Source of the DNA: Kribbella voronezhensis
GTDB lineage: Bacteria > Actinomycetota > Actinomycetes > Propionibacteriales > Kribbellaceae
DNA length: 64,000 nucleotides
Direction: 5' to 3'
NCBI RefSeq assembly: GCF_004365175.1
Contig: NZ_SOCE01000001.1
Coordinates: 3,975,403 to 4,039,402, forward strand
Positions 54,350 to 64,000 of the stretch are shown here, in pieces (the first letter of the stretch is position 1; each line of letters begins with the position of its first letter). Under the pieces are notes generated by a model. The model saw only the letters and a list, made by a program, of their open reading frames with translations, did not search any database and had not been told where the DNA came from. Made by a program: the position numbers and the translations under genes.

Positions 54350-55090
54350 ATGACCATCACGGTGAAGCGCTCGGAAGACCAGGAAGGCTGGATCGCTTCC
54401 CGCGACGGCGCCGTGATCGGCGAACTGCACCCGTGGCCGGCCCCGGACCGCAAGCTCCGCCTCTTCTTCGGCGACACCGAGCCGGCGGCGTACGAGCCGT
54501 TGATCGACAAGGTCACCGGCCCGTGCTTGACCACCGTCGACGAAGCAGACCGGCCCACGGTCGACGCGTTGAGGGCGCTCGGGTTCACTCCCGTACGCCG
54601 AGAGGTGCGGCTGGAGATTCCGGTGACCCGGGCGAGCTTCGACGTACCGGCCGGATATCGGCTGATCAGCGCCGCCGACACCGGAGTACAGGACTTGATG
54701 GCGCTGGACGATGCGCTCCGGACCGACGTGCCAGGTGCTGAAGGATGGGAGTCGGACGAGGCCTCGTTCCGCGAGCAGACCTACGACTCGCCGTACTTCG
54801 ATCCGGCCACCTACCTGGTGGCTGTAGACCCGGAGAACACCTACGCAGGATTGGTCCGGATCTGGAACGGGCCGCGTCCGCTGCCCCGCCTCGGCCTGAT
54901 CGGTGTACTCCGGAACCACCGCCGTCGCGGTCTCGCACGGGCGCTGGTCTCCGCCGCGCTCACTGTGCTCGCCGACCGCGGCGCCTCTCTGGTCACTGCC
55001 GAGGCGGACGAGACCAATACCGCTTCTCTGACCCTGCTCGCCTCGTTCGGCGCCGTGCAGGTCGGCGCGGACCTGGAACTCGCCCGCTGA
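54350..55090 (+). CDS. GNAT family N-acetyltransferase
   Basis: A 246-residue protein. A divergent N-terminal half (1-100) is followed by a GNAT domain with VLRNHRRRGLARALVSAAL and EADETNTASLTLLASFGA. The substrate is unknown. The start at 54350 has only weak upstream purines; the ORF extends further up but overlaps the divergent gene. It precedes hutH by 115 bp. Confidence 0.87.
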   Translation: MTITVKRSEDQEGWIASRDGAVIGELHPWPAPDRKLRLFFGDTEPAAYEPLIDKVTGPCLTTVDEADRPTVDALRALGFTPVRREVRLEIPVTRASFDVPAGYRLISAADTGVQDLMALDDALRTDVPGAEGWESDEASFREQTYDSPYFDPATYLVAVDPENTYAGLVRIWNGPRPLPRLGLIGVLRNHRRRGLARALVSAALTVLADRGASLVTAEADETNTASLTLLASFGAVQVGADLELAR

Positions 55091-55113
55091 CCACGCTGCA
55101 CTTTCGCGCGGGG

Positions 55114-55131
55114 TGTCTCGGGTTTGAGACA
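55114..55131. promoter_or_regulatory. Candidate operator upstream of hutH
   Basis: TGTCTC-GGGTTT-GAGACA is a perfect 6-6-6 inverted repeat about 75 bp upstream of the hutH start. It may bind the IclR regulator encoded 2 kb away. No second copy was found near that regulator's own start. Confidence 0.5.
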
Positions 55132-55205
55132 GGAAGTGGGTGGGGGTGCTATCCGGCGGGGGTGGGGCGCGGTGCAATGGGCTGGTGCAGACAGCAGAGG
55201 TGATT

Positions 55206-56729
55206 GTGGGCGTCGGGCCGTTGAGTGCGGGCGACGTCGTGGCGGTGGCGCGGTACGGCGTGCCGGTGCGGATCGATGATCAGGCGCTCGAGCAGATCGC
55301 GAAGTCGCGGGCTGCGATCGAGGCGCTCGCCCATGCGGAGACCCCGCACTACGGCGTGTCCACCGGCTTCGGGGCGTTGGCGACGCGGCATATCGCGCCC
55401 GAACTCCGGGCTCAGCTCCAGCGCAGTCTGGTCCGGTCGCACGCGGCCGGTTCGGGGCCGGAGGTCGAGACCGAGGTGGTCCGAGCACTCGCGCTACTGC
55501 GCCTGTCCACGCTCGCGACCGGCCGGACCGGGGTCAAGGTCGAGACAGCGCAGGCGTACGCCGGGCTGCTGAACGCTCAGCTGACTCCCGTCGTGCACGA
55601 GTACGGCAGCCTCGGTTGCTCGGGCGACCTCGCTCCGCTCTCGCACGTTGCTCTCGCGGTGATGGGGGAGGGCCAGGTCCGCGATGCCGACGGCAACCTC
55701 CGCGATGCCGGTGAAGCGCTCCAGGCCGCCGGGCTCAAGCCGGTCGTGCTCGCCGAGAAGGAAGGTCTCGCGCTGATCAACGGCACCGACGGCATGCTCG
55801 GCATGCTGCTGCTCGCGCTCGCCGACCTCGACCGCCTGCTCAAGACCGCCGACATCGCGGCCGCCATGAGTGTGGAAGGCCAGCTCGGCACCGACCGGGT
55901 GTTCGCCGCGGACCTGCAGGCGCTCCGCCCGCACCCGGGGCAGGGCGCGGCCGCCGCCAACCTGCGCGCAGTACTGGCTGACAGTGCGATCGTCACCAGT
56001 CACCGTGGGCCGGACTGCAACCGGGTCCAAGACGCCTATTCCTTGAGGTGTTCGCCGCAGGTGCACGGTGCTGCCCGCGACACCTGTGCGCACGCGGCGA
56101 CTGTGGCCGGCCGTGAGCTGGCCGCGGCGATCGACAACCCTGTGGTTCTGGAAGACGGTCGCGTCGAGTCCAACGGAAACTTCCACGGCGCGCCGGTCGG
56201 TTACGTGCTCGACTTCCTCGCGATCGCCGTCGCCGACGTGGCCAGCATCAGCGAACGGCGGACGGACCGGTTCCTCGATGTCGCCCGCAACCATGGGCTG
56301 AACGCCTTCCTGGCGGACGATCCCGGAGTCGACAGCGGGCACATGATCGCGCAGTACACGCAGGCCGCGATCGTGTCCGAGCTCAAGCGGCTCGCCGTAC
56401 CGGCCAGCGTCGATTCCATCCCGAGCAGTGCGATGCAAGAAGACCACGTCTCGATGGGCTGGTCGGCCGCTCGCAAGCTCCGCAAGAGCATCGACGGTCT
56501 CCAGCAGGTGATCGCCGTGGAGATCCTGACCGCGGCGCGCGCCCTCGACATGCGGGCACCGCTGGAGCCGTCGCCCGCCACAGCCGCAGTACGGGCTGTA
56601 CTGCGTGAGCATGTCGAGGGCCCCGGTACCGATCGGCACCTCGCGCCCGAGATCGCGCACTCCGTCCGGCTCGTTGCCGACGGCACCTACTTGTCCGCTG
56701 TCGAGGCCGTCACCGGCCCGCTGTCCTGA
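55206..56729 (+). CDS. hutH: Histidine ammonia-lyase
   Basis: A 507-residue enzyme converting histidine to urocanate and ammonia, the first step of the hut pathway. The MIO triad is Cys138-Ser139-Gly140 (GSLGCSGDLAPLSH), the normal actinobacterial form. Tyr49 (HYGVSTGFG), DAYSLR with the catalytic Tyr and Arg, and QEDHVSMG with catalytic Glu are intact. GTG at 55206 has AGAGG five bases upstream; GTG at 55185 is an alternative adding seven residues. It lies 31 bp upstream of hutU, in one operon. Confidence 0.96.
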   Translation: MGVGPLSAGDVVAVARYGVPVRIDDQALEQIAKSRAAIEALAHAETPHYGVSTGFGALATRHIAPELRAQLQRSLVRSHAAGSGPEVETEVVRALALLRLSTLATGRTGVKVETAQAYAGLLNAQLTPVVHEYGSLGCSGDLAPLSHVALAVMGEGQVRDADGNLRDAGEALQAAGLKPVVLAEKEGLALINGTDGMLGMLLLALADLDRLLKTADIAAAMSVEGQLGTDRVFAADLQALRPHPGQGAAAANLRAVLADSAIVTSHRGPDCNRVQDAYSLRCSPQVHGAARDTCAHAATVAGRELAAAIDNPVVLEDGRVESNGNFHGAPVGYVLDFLAIAVADVASISERRTDRFLDVARNHGLNAFLADDPGVDSGHMIAQYTQAAIVSELKRLAVPASVDSIPSSAMQEDHVSMGWSAARKLRKSIDGLQQVIAVEILTAARALDMRAPLEPSPATAAVRAVLREHVEGPGTDRHLAPEIAHSVRLVADGTYLSAVEAVTGPLS

Positions 56730-56760
56730 GCTGTATCTCTGAAGAGAGGCTGGATCACCC

Positions 56761-58416
56761 ATGTCCGGACCACGTCCCGTTCGCGCCCCTCGCGGTACCA
56801 CCCTCACCGCCCGCGGCTGGCAGCAGGAAGCCGCGCTGCGGATGCTGCAGAACAACCTCGACCCCGAGGTCGCGGAACACCCTGACGAGCTCGTCGTGTA
56901 CGGCGGCTCGGGCAAGGCTGCTCGCGACTGGAACTCGTTCGACGCGATGGTGCGCACGCTGACCACGCTGAAGGACGACGAGACGATGCTGGTGCAGTCC
57001 GGCCGGCCGGTCGGCGTCATGCAGACGCACGAGTGGGCGCCGCGGGTGCTGATCGCGAACTCCAACCTGGTCGGCGACTGGGCCAACTGGGAGGAGTTCC
57101 GCAAGCTGGAGGCGATGGGGCTCACGATGTACGGCCAGATGACGGCCGGGTCGTGGATCTACATCGGCACCCAGGGGATCCTCCAGGGCACCTACGAGAC
57201 GTTCGCCGCCGTCGCGGCGAAGAAGTTCGGCGGCTCGCTGGCCGGCACGATCACGCTGACCGCCGGACTCGGCGGCATGGGTGGCGCGCAGCCGCTCGCG
57301 GTGACGATGAACGACGGCGTCGCGATCTGCATCGACGTGGACGACTCCCGGATCAAGCGGCGGATCGAACACCGGTACCTCGATGTGCAGGCGACCTCGG
57401 TCGACGAGGCGCTCCGGCTGGCCGAGGAGGCCAAGGCGGCCCGCAAGCCGTTGTCCATCGGCGTTCTGGGCAACGCGGCGTCGATCGTGCCGGACCTGCT
57501 GCGGCGCGGCGCGCCGATCGACATCGTGACGGACCAGACCTCGGCGCACGATCCGCTGATGTACCTGCCGGTGGGAGTGGAGTTCGAGGACTGGACCACG
57601 GCCCGCGAGAAGGACCCGGCCGGTTTCACCGAGCGCGCCCAGGAATCGATGGCACGGCACGTCGAGGCGATGGTGGGCTTCCAGGACGCGGGTGCCGAGG
57701 TGTTCGACTACGGCAACTCGATCCGCGACGAGGCCCGCAAGGCCGGGTACGCACGAGCTTTCGAGTTCCCCGGCTTCGTACCGGCGTACATCCGGCCCTT
57801 GTTCTGTGAGGGGAAGGGCCCGTTCCGGTGGGCCGCGTTGTCGGGCAACCCGGCCGATATCGCCAAGACCGACCAGGCGATCCTGGAGTTGTTCCCGGAG
57901 AACGAGCATCTGACCCGGTGGATCAAGATGGCGCAGGAGCGGGTCGCGTTCCAGGGGCTGCCGGCCCGGATCTGCTGGCTGGGCCAGGGCGAACGGGACA
58001 AGGCCGGCCTGCGGTTCAACGACATGGTTGCCTCCGGCGAGCTCGAGGCGCCGATCGTGATCGGCCGGGACCACCTGGACACGGGCAGCGTGGCATCGCC
58101 GTACCGGGAGACCGAAGGCATGCTGGACGGCTCGGACGCGATCGCGGACTGGCCGCTGCTGAACGCGATGGTGAACGTCTCCAGCGGTGCCTCCTGGGTC
58201 TCGATCCACCACGGTGGTGGCGTCGGGATGGGCCGGTCGATCCACGCCGGTCAGGTATCGGTTGCCGACGGCACCGAGCTGGCCCGGCAGAAGCTGGAGC
58301 GGGTGCTCACCAACGACCCGGGGATGGGCGTGATTCGGCATGTGGATGCCGGGTACCAGCGGGCGGAAGAAGTCGCTGCTGAGCAAGGAGTCAGGATCCC
58401 GATGCGGGAAAGCTGA
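56761..58416 (+). CDS. hutU: Urocanate hydratase
   Basis: A 551-residue urocanase converting urocanate to imidazolone propionate with bound NAD. It has [15 protein letters not shown]-binding [23 protein letters not shown] and [11 protein letters not shown]. Full length for the family. It follows hutH by 31 bp. The next gene is 143 bp on, beyond a small dyad. Confidence 0.98.
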   Translation: MSGPRPVRAPRGTTLTARGWQQEAALRMLQNNLDPEVAEHPDELVVYGGSGKAARDWNSFDAMVRTLTTLKDDETMLVQSGRPVGVMQTHEWAPRVLIANSNLVGDWANWEEFRKLEAMGLTMYGQMTAGSWIYIGTQGILQGTYETFAAVAAKKFGGSLAGTITLTAGLGGMGGAQPLAVTMNDGVAICIDVDDSRIKRRIEHRYLDVQATSVDEALRLAEEAKAARKPLSIGVLGNAASIVPDLLRRGAPIDIVTDQTSAHDPLMYLPVGVEFEDWTTAREKDPAGFTERAQESMARHVEAMVGFQDAGAEVFDYGNSIRDEARKAGYARAFEFPGFVPAYIRPLFCEGKGPFRWAALSGNPADIAKTDQAILELFPENEHLTRWIKMAQERVAFQGLPARICWLGQGERDKAGLRFNDMVASGELEAPIVIGRDHLDTGSVASPYRETEGMLDGSDAIADWPLLNAMVNVSSGASWVSIHHGGGVGMGRSIHAGQVSVADGTELARQKLERVLTNDPGMGVIRHVDAGYQRAEEVAAEQGVRIPMRES

Positions 58417-58461
58417 CAGTTCGCACTGTGCGACCGAGGCAATCCATAGCGCTAAGGTGCA

Positions 58462-58476
58462 CATTCATCACGAATG
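58462..58476. promoter_or_regulatory. Dyad upstream of the transporter operon
   Basis: CATTC-ATCAC-GAATG is a 5-5-5 inverted repeat in the 143-bp gap between hutU and the ABC transporter; a TAGCGCTA palindrome (58447-58454) lies just upstream. A separate promoter for the transporter is plausible. Confidence 0.35.
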
Positions 58477-58559
58477 AGATTCGGTCAAATGGGGGTGGTG
58501 CCGGGCTCTCGTGACACTAGGATCGTTCGGGCGATCTCCGACGAGCGCGAAGGGGCGCC

Positions 58560-59560
<1,001 letters not shown>

Positions 59561-59564
<4 letters not shown>

Positions 59565-60217
59565 CCTGGATCGGTGACAACCTCGGGCTGATCTGGGAAC
59601 AGTTGCGCGAACATCTCTATCTGGCGATCCTCCCGGTGCTCCTCGGGTTGATCATCTCGGTGCCGCTGGGCTACATCGCCACCCGGTACTCCTGGCTGGC
59701 GAACCCGCTGATCGCGTTCGGCGGCGTGCTGTACTCCTTGCCGTCGATCGCCCTGTTCATCGTGATTCCGGCGATTCTCGGCACCAAGGTGCTGTCCACG
59801 ATCAACATCATCGTCGCGCTGACGATCTACACGGTCTCGCTGCTGATCCGCAACGTGATCGACGGACTCCGTTCCGTGCCGCCCGACGTCCGCCAGTCGG
59901 CGGTCGCGGTCGGGTACGGCACGTTGCACCGGGTGATCGCGGTCGACCTGCCGATCGCCGTACCGGTGATCTTCACCGGCCTGCGGGTGGTCACGGTGGC
60001 CAACATCTCGATGGTCAGCGTCGGCGCCGTGATCGGCATCGGCGGCCTGGGGGAGCTGTTCACGCTCGGCTTCCAGAAGGACTTCCTCACCCCGGTGGTG
60101 GTGGGCGTCGTGCTGTCGTTGCTGCTGGCCCTGCTGGCCGACCTGGTCCTGGTCACGTTGCAGCGGATCCTGACCCCGTGGGCGCGAGTCGCGACCCCGG
60201 TGGGAGAGGTGGCCTGA
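59561..60217 (+). CDS. ABC transporter permease (OpuCB/ProW type)
   Basis: A 218-residue permease with about six helices and the EAA-like loop SAVAVGYGTLHRVIAVDLPIAVP. It pairs with the second permease to form the channel. The start is set by the ATGA overlap at 59561. It is followed after one base by the second permease gene. Confidence 0.93.
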
Positions 60218-60218
60218 C

Positions 60219-60869
60219 ATGTGGGAGTACCTCACCGACTCGTACAACTGGTCCGGGAACGAGGGCATCTGGGCCCGGATCCTGGAGCACCTCTGGTACA
60301 CGTTCGCCGCTCTCGGGCTGTCCGTGGTGATCGCTCTGCCGATCGGTCTGCGAATCGGGCACACCCGCCGGGGCGCGTTCCTGGCGATCAACCTCGGCAA
60401 CGCCGCCCGCGCCCTGCCCAGTCTCGGCCTGCTGATGATCGCCGTCCTGCTGACCAACCAGATCGGCTTCCTGCCGGTGCTGATCGCGCTGGTCGCCCTC
60501 GGGATCCCGCCGATCCTCGCCTCGACGTACGCCGGTCTGTCCGGTGTCGATCCGGCCACGATCGACGCGGCGCGGGGGATGGGCATGACCGGTGGCGAGA
60601 TCCTGACCAAGGTGGAGATCCCGATCGCGCTGCCGCTGATCATCTCCGGCGTCCGCAGCGCCACCCTGCAGATCGTCTCGACCGCGACGATCGCGGCGCT
60701 GGTATCGCTCGGCGGCCTCGGCCGCTACGTGGTCGACGGACTGAAGCTCCGTGACTTCCCACAGATGTTCAGCGGCGCGCTGCTGGTGGCCCTCCTGGCG
60801 ATCCTGCTCGACGCGATCTTCGCGCTGATCGGCCGGGTCACCGTGTCCAAAGGATTGAAGATCGGCTGA
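60219..60869 (+). CDS. ABC transporter permease (OpuCD/ProW type)
   Basis: A 216-residue permease with about six helices and EAA-loop DAARGMGMTGGEILTKVEIPIALP. Two distinct permeases are usual for OpuC-type systems. It is 82 bp upstream of the substrate-binding protein gene. Confidence 0.93.
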   Translation: MWEYLTDSYNWSGNEGIWARILEHLWYTFAALGLSVVIALPIGLRIGHTRRGAFLAINLGNAARALPSLGLLMIAVLLTNQIGFLPVLIALVALGIPPILASTYAGLSGVDPATIDAARGMGMTGGEILTKVEIPIALPLIISGVRSATLQIVSTATIAALVSLGGLGRYVVDGLKLRDFPQMFSGALLVALLAILLDAIFALIGRVTVSKGLKIG

Positions 60870-60951
60870 ACTGTCCGACGTAGGTGATGAACTTGGGAAC
60901 CTGGAACATCCATCGGCACCCGTCGGTGGCTACGAGACTCTGGAGGCTCTC

Positions 60952-61878
60952 GTGTTGAGATCCACACTCATCCGTACTGCGATCGCCGGGGTGGCGGTGC
61001 TCGGCCTGGCTGGTTGTGGGGGTGGGGACCAGCTCGGTAGCGACAACGCGGGCAACTCGCCCGCTCCGTCGAAGGTGTCGAGCATCACCGTCGGCTCGGC
61101 CGACTTCTCCGAAAGCCAGCTGATCGCGGAGATCTACGGCCAGGCGCTCGCCGCCAAGGGGATCGAGGTGAAGAAGAAGCCCAACATCGGCAACCGCGAG
61201 ACCTACATGGCCGCGATCAAGGACGGCTCGGTCGACCTGGTGCCGGAGTACACCGGTGCCGCACTGGCGTACTTCGACAAGAACTCCACCGAGACCGACC
61301 CGGACAAGGCGTACGACGCGCTGAAGAAGGCGCTGACGCCCGGGCTCGAGGTGCTGGACAAGTCACCGGCCGCCGACGAGGACACCATCGTGGTGACCAA
61401 GGCGACCGCGGACAAGTACAGCCTGAAGTCGCTCGGCGACCTGAAGGCCGTCGGCAAGGACCTGGTCGCGGGTGGCAGCTCGGAGTTCAAGGTCCGCTCA
61501 GCCGGTCTGAAGGGGCTGAAGGAGAAGTACGGCGTCGAGTTCAAGGAGTACAAGACGCTGGACGCCGGTGGCCCGCTGAGCATCAAGGCGTTGACGGACA
61601 ACCAGATCCAGGTGACGAACCTGTTCACCACCCAGTCGGTCATCAAGGACCAGGGGCTGGTCCAGCTGGACGACCCTGAGCACATCCTGCCGCCGAACAA
61701 CATCGTTCCGCTGATCCGGACCGACCACAAGTCGGACGACATCGCCGCGACGCTGAACGCGGTCGACGCCAAGCTCACGACCGATGCGCTGACCGACCTG
61801 GTCAAGCGCCTCGACGTCGGCAAGGAGAGCGCGGACGCGGTCGCCAAGGACTGGCTGTCGAAGAACCCGCTGTCTTGA
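60952..61878 (+). CDS. Substrate-binding lipoprotein of the OpuC-type transporter
   Basis: A 308-residue lipoprotein with lipobox LAGC (Cys22). The OpuAC-type bilobed domain opens with ITVGSADFSESQLIAEIYGQAL and has NIGNRETYMAAIKDGSVDLVPEYTG. The aromatic cage used for quaternary amines cannot be checked by eye, so betaine versus histidine is open. GTG start after GGAGG. Its stop overlaps the next start (TTGA). Confidence 0.92.
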   Translation: MLRSTLIRTAIAGVAVLGLAGCGGGDQLGSDNAGNSPAPSKVSSITVGSADFSESQLIAEIYGQALAAKGIEVKKKPNIGNRETYMAAIKDGSVDLVPEYTGAALAYFDKNSTETDPDKAYDALKKALTPGLEVLDKSPAADEDTIVVTKATADKYSLKSLGDLKAVGKDLVAGGSSEFKVRSAGLKGLKEKYGVEFKEYKTLDAGGPLSIKALTDNQIQVTNLFTTQSVIKDQGLVQLDDPEHILPPNNIVPLIRTDHKSDDIAATLNAVDAKLTTDALTDLVKRLDVGKESADAVAKDWLSKNPLS

Positions 61879-63068
61879 CCGAATCCTTCGAGGCGATGTG
61901 GGCGGACCTGGCCGCCATCGGCAAGGACCCCTCCTCCGGGGGGTACCACCGAGGCGGCTGGACCCCCACCGAGCGGGCGTGCACCGAGTGGTTCACCACC
62001 CAGTGCACGACCCGCGGCCTGTCCCTGGAATCCGACGGCCTCGGCAACCTCGTCGCCTGGTGGGGTTCTACCGATGTGCCTGGTGTGGTGACCGGAAGTC
62101 ATCTCGACTCGGTGATCGACGGCGGGGCTTTTGACGGTCCGCTGGGTGTGGTGTCTGCGCTTGCCGCGGTGGATCGGTTGCGGGCGGAGGGGTTCGTGCC
62201 GTCGGTGCCGATCGGGGTGGGGGCGTTCGTGGAGGAGGAAGGGTCGCGGTTCGGGATGCCTTGTCTTGGGTCTCGAGTGGCGACCGGTGTGCTGACTGCT
62301 GACAAGGCGCTTGGCTTGAAGGACAGAAGCGGCGTGCCGTTGGCGGACGCATTGTCCGAGCTGGGGATCGACCCGGCCGGCGTGGGACCCTCGCCGTTGC
62401 TCGAGCGGATGGGGACGTTCGTCGAGTTACATGTGGAGCAAGGCCGCGCGTTGACCGCGCCCGTAGGAGTGGCGAGCGCGATCTGGCCGCACGGGCGGTT
62501 CCGGTTCACCTTCACCGGCGAGGCGAACCATGCCGGTACGACGTTGATGGAGGACCGGCACGACCCGATGCTGACGTATGCGATGACCGCGCTCGCCGCC
62601 AACAAGCAGGCCCGGCTCGCCGGTGCGCGGGCCACCTTCGGCCGGCTCTCGGTCGAGCCGAACGGCACGAACGCCGTGCCGTCGCAGGTGACTGCCTGGC
62701 TGGACGCCCGGGCGGCGACCGACGAGGTGCTCCAGTCGTTGCTGTCGGCAATTACCAGGCAGGCGGTCGAACGCGCCGAGCGGGACGGCACCAGCGTCGA
62801 GGTGACGCCCGAGTCGGTCTCGCCGATCGTGGAGTTCCCGTCCGGTCTGCGTGACCGGCTGGCCGCAGTACTGGATGATGCGCCGGTGTTGCCGACCGGG
62901 GCCGGGCATGACGCGGGGGTGTTCTCGGACGCGGGGATCCCGACCGCGATGCTGTTCGTACGGAATCCCACCGGCGTCTCGCATTCGCCGGCCGAGCACG
63001 CGGAGATGGACGACTGCCTGGCCGGGGTGGACGCGCTGGCCGCAGTACTGAAGGATCTCGCGAAGTGA
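61875..63068 (+). CDS. M20 family amidohydrolase (allantoate amidohydrolase/N-carbamoylase type)
   Basis: A 397-residue metal-dependent amidase of the M20 hydantoinase/carbamoylase group. Metal ligands are in TGSHLDSV, GAFDGPLG, VEEEGSRF, ELHVEQGR and the late SHSPAEH. Relatives hydrolyse allantoate, N-carbamoyl or ureido acids. Between the hut transporter and hutF, it may act on N-formyl- or N-formimino-glutamate in place of HutG; this is inferred. TTG start overlaps the upstream stop; an ATG seven codons later is possible. One TTA codon (62427-62429). Confidence 0.88.
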   Translation: MTESFEAMWADLAAIGKDPSSGGYHRGGWTPTERACTEWFTTQCTTRGLSLESDGLGNLVAWWGSTDVPGVVTGSHLDSVIDGGAFDGPLGVVSALAAVDRLRAEGFVPSVPIGVGAFVEEEGSRFGMPCLGSRVATGVLTADKALGLKDRSGVPLADALSELGIDPAGVGPSPLLERMGTFVELHVEQGRALTAPVGVASAIWPHGRFRFTFTGEANHAGTTLMEDRHDPMLTYAMTALAANKQARLAGARATFGRLSVEPNGTNAVPSQVTAWLDARAATDEVLQSLLSAITRQAVERAERDGTSVEVTPESVSPIVEFPSGLRDRLAAVLDDAPVLPTGAGHDAGVFSDAGIPTAMLFVRNPTGVSHSPAEHAEMDDCLAGVDALAAVLKDLAK

Positions 63069-64000
63069 CGGCGTACTGGTGTGAGCAAGCGCTTCTGCCA
63101 TCCGGGCTGGCTGCCGGCGTGCTCGTCACGGTGGTGGACGGACGGTTCGCTTCTGTCGAAGCAGACGCATTGCCTGGCGACGCGGTGCGCCTGAGCGGGA
63201 TCGTGTTGCCTGGCTTGGCAAACTGCCACAGCCACGCGTTCCATCGTGCGCTGCGCGGTCGCACGCAGACCGAGCGCGGCACCTTCTGGACCTGGCGCGA
63301 TCAGATGTACGGCGTGGCGTCGGTGCTCACACCGGACAGCTACTACCAGCTCGCGCGGGCCGTGTACGGCGAGATGGTGCTCAGCGGGATCACCGCGGTA
63401 GGGGAGTTTCACTACCTCCACCACGCCCCCGGCGGCAAGCGGTACGACGATCCGAACGCGATGGGGCAGGCATTGATCGCGGCCGCGCGGGATGCCGGGC
63501 TGCGGATCACCTTGCTCGACACCTGTTATGTAGCAGGCGGAATCGACCAGCCGCTGAGGGACGCGCAGGTGCGGTTCAGTGACGGCGATGCGTCGGCTTG
63601 GGCCTCCCGGGTGCTGTCGCTGACCCCGGGCCTCGGAGACGACGTGGTGATCGGCGCGGCCGCGCATTCGGTGCGCGGGGTGCCGGTCGACCAGCTCAGC
63701 GCGGTGGCCTCGGCGCTGCCGACTGCGCCGCTGCACATCCACTTGTCGGAGCAGGTCGCGGAGAACGCGGCCTGCCTGGCGGCGTACGGGCGTACTCCGG
63801 CGCAGGTGCTCGATGAGACCGGCTTCCTGGATGCGCGGACGAGCGCGGTGCACGCGACGCACCTGACGCCGGTGGATGTCGGGTTGCTCGGCAGTTCCGC
63901 GACGTACTCGTGTTTCTGCCCGACGACCGAACGCGATCTGGCCGACGGGATCGGTCCCTCGGTCGCGTTGCGGGACGCGGGATCGCGGCTGACGTTGGGC
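63065..64000 (+). CDS. hutF: Formimidoylglutamate deiminase, truncated by window end
   Basis: The first 312 codons of an amidohydrolase-superfamily enzyme. Zinc-binding HSHAFHRALRGRT, FHYLHH and later HIHLSEQ and HATHL motifs match HutF, which deiminates N-formimino-glutamate to N-formyl-glutamate. GTG at 63065 overlaps the M20 stop (GTGA). It has no stop before base 64000, so the gene continues outside. It places the locus in the five-step hut pathway; hutI is not in view. Confidence 0.93.
   Translation, partial: MTAYWCEQALLPSGLAAGVLVTVVDGRFASVEADALPGDAVRLSGIVLPGLANCHSHAFHRALRGRTQTERGTFWTWRDQMYGVASVLTPDSYYQLARAVYGEMVLSGITAVGEFHYLHHAPGGKRYDDPNAMGQALIAAARDAGLRITLLDTCYVAGGIDQPLRDAQVRFSDGDASAWASRVLSLTPGLGDDVVIGAAAHSVRGVPVDQLSAVASALPTAPLHIHLSEQVAENAACLAAYGRTPAQVLDETGFLDARTSAVHATHLTPVDVGLLGSSATYSCFCPTTERDLADGIGPSVALRDAGSRLTLG

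Noticed and set aside
62099-63862. A 587-codon antisense frame over the M20 and hutF genes
   Set aside because: It opposes two well-recognised enzymes and has no domain of its own.

Overview
The window is very GC-rich, with strong third-position GC bias, frequent GTG starts, 4-bp ATGA/GTGA gene overlaps and many secreted lipoproteins. This points to an actinomycete. The gene content (PL8 lyase, M36 and S53 proteases, TIGR03118 protein, Zur-type ribosomal paralogues, complete kdpFABCDE, hut genes) resembles Kribbella or a near relative; that genus is inferred, not proven. There is no sign of a phage, plasmid, insertion sequence or CRISPR array. The window reads as ordinary chromosome made of small regulator-plus-target modules.

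Layout. 0-6 kb: TetR regulator, two envelope proteins (one a G5/Excalibur-like lipoprotein) and a secreted polysaccharide lyase. 6.6 kb: tRNA-Gly(CCC). 6.9-8.1 kb: MarR regulator and dCTP deaminase. 8.1-15 kb: tandem paralogous lipoproteins, a DUF4097 / ribbon-helix-helix operon with a collagen-like tract, an SDR enzyme and an LppX-like lipoprotein. Two of these lipoprotein operons share a 16-bp dyad. 15-17 kb: membrane Fe-S oxidoreductase EtfD. 17.5-23.7 kb: secreted hydrolases (amidase, M36 fungalysin, S53 sedolisin). 24-27.4 kb: aldehyde dehydrogenase, DUF779 protein and a GAF regulator. 27.5-30.3 kb: LacI regulator divergent from an amidohydrolase / small ORF / cysteine dioxygenase operon. 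30.3-36.8 kb: small regulator-enzyme pairs (TetR/HAD, methyltransferase/Prim-Pol-like, MarR-GNAT fusion, PhzF). 37-44.8 kb: kdpFABCDE high-affinity potassium uptake. 44.8-50.3 kb: hydrolases and a MIO-less ammonia-lyase paralogue. 50.4-52.4 kb: a divergent, Zur-controlled zinc-sparing cluster (L31, CobW-like protein; L33, S14). 52.4-64 kb: histidine utilisation (IclR, hutH, hutU, OpuC-type ABC transporter, M20 amidohydrolase, hutF running off the end).

How they work together. The hut genes would import and degrade histidine, or a related betaine, to glutamate derivatives. The Zur cluster replaces zinc-containing ribosomal proteins under zinc starvation. Kdp scavenges potassium under its own two-component system. 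The secreted lyase, amidase and two proteases suggest a saprophyte that digests polymers. The most interesting items are the ammonia-lyase homologue in which the Ala-Ser-Gly cofactor triad is Gly-Thr-Gly, the ribbon-helix-helix protein carrying twelve Gly-X-Y triplets with an 11-bp-phased operator array, and the dyad shared by two lipoprotein operons.
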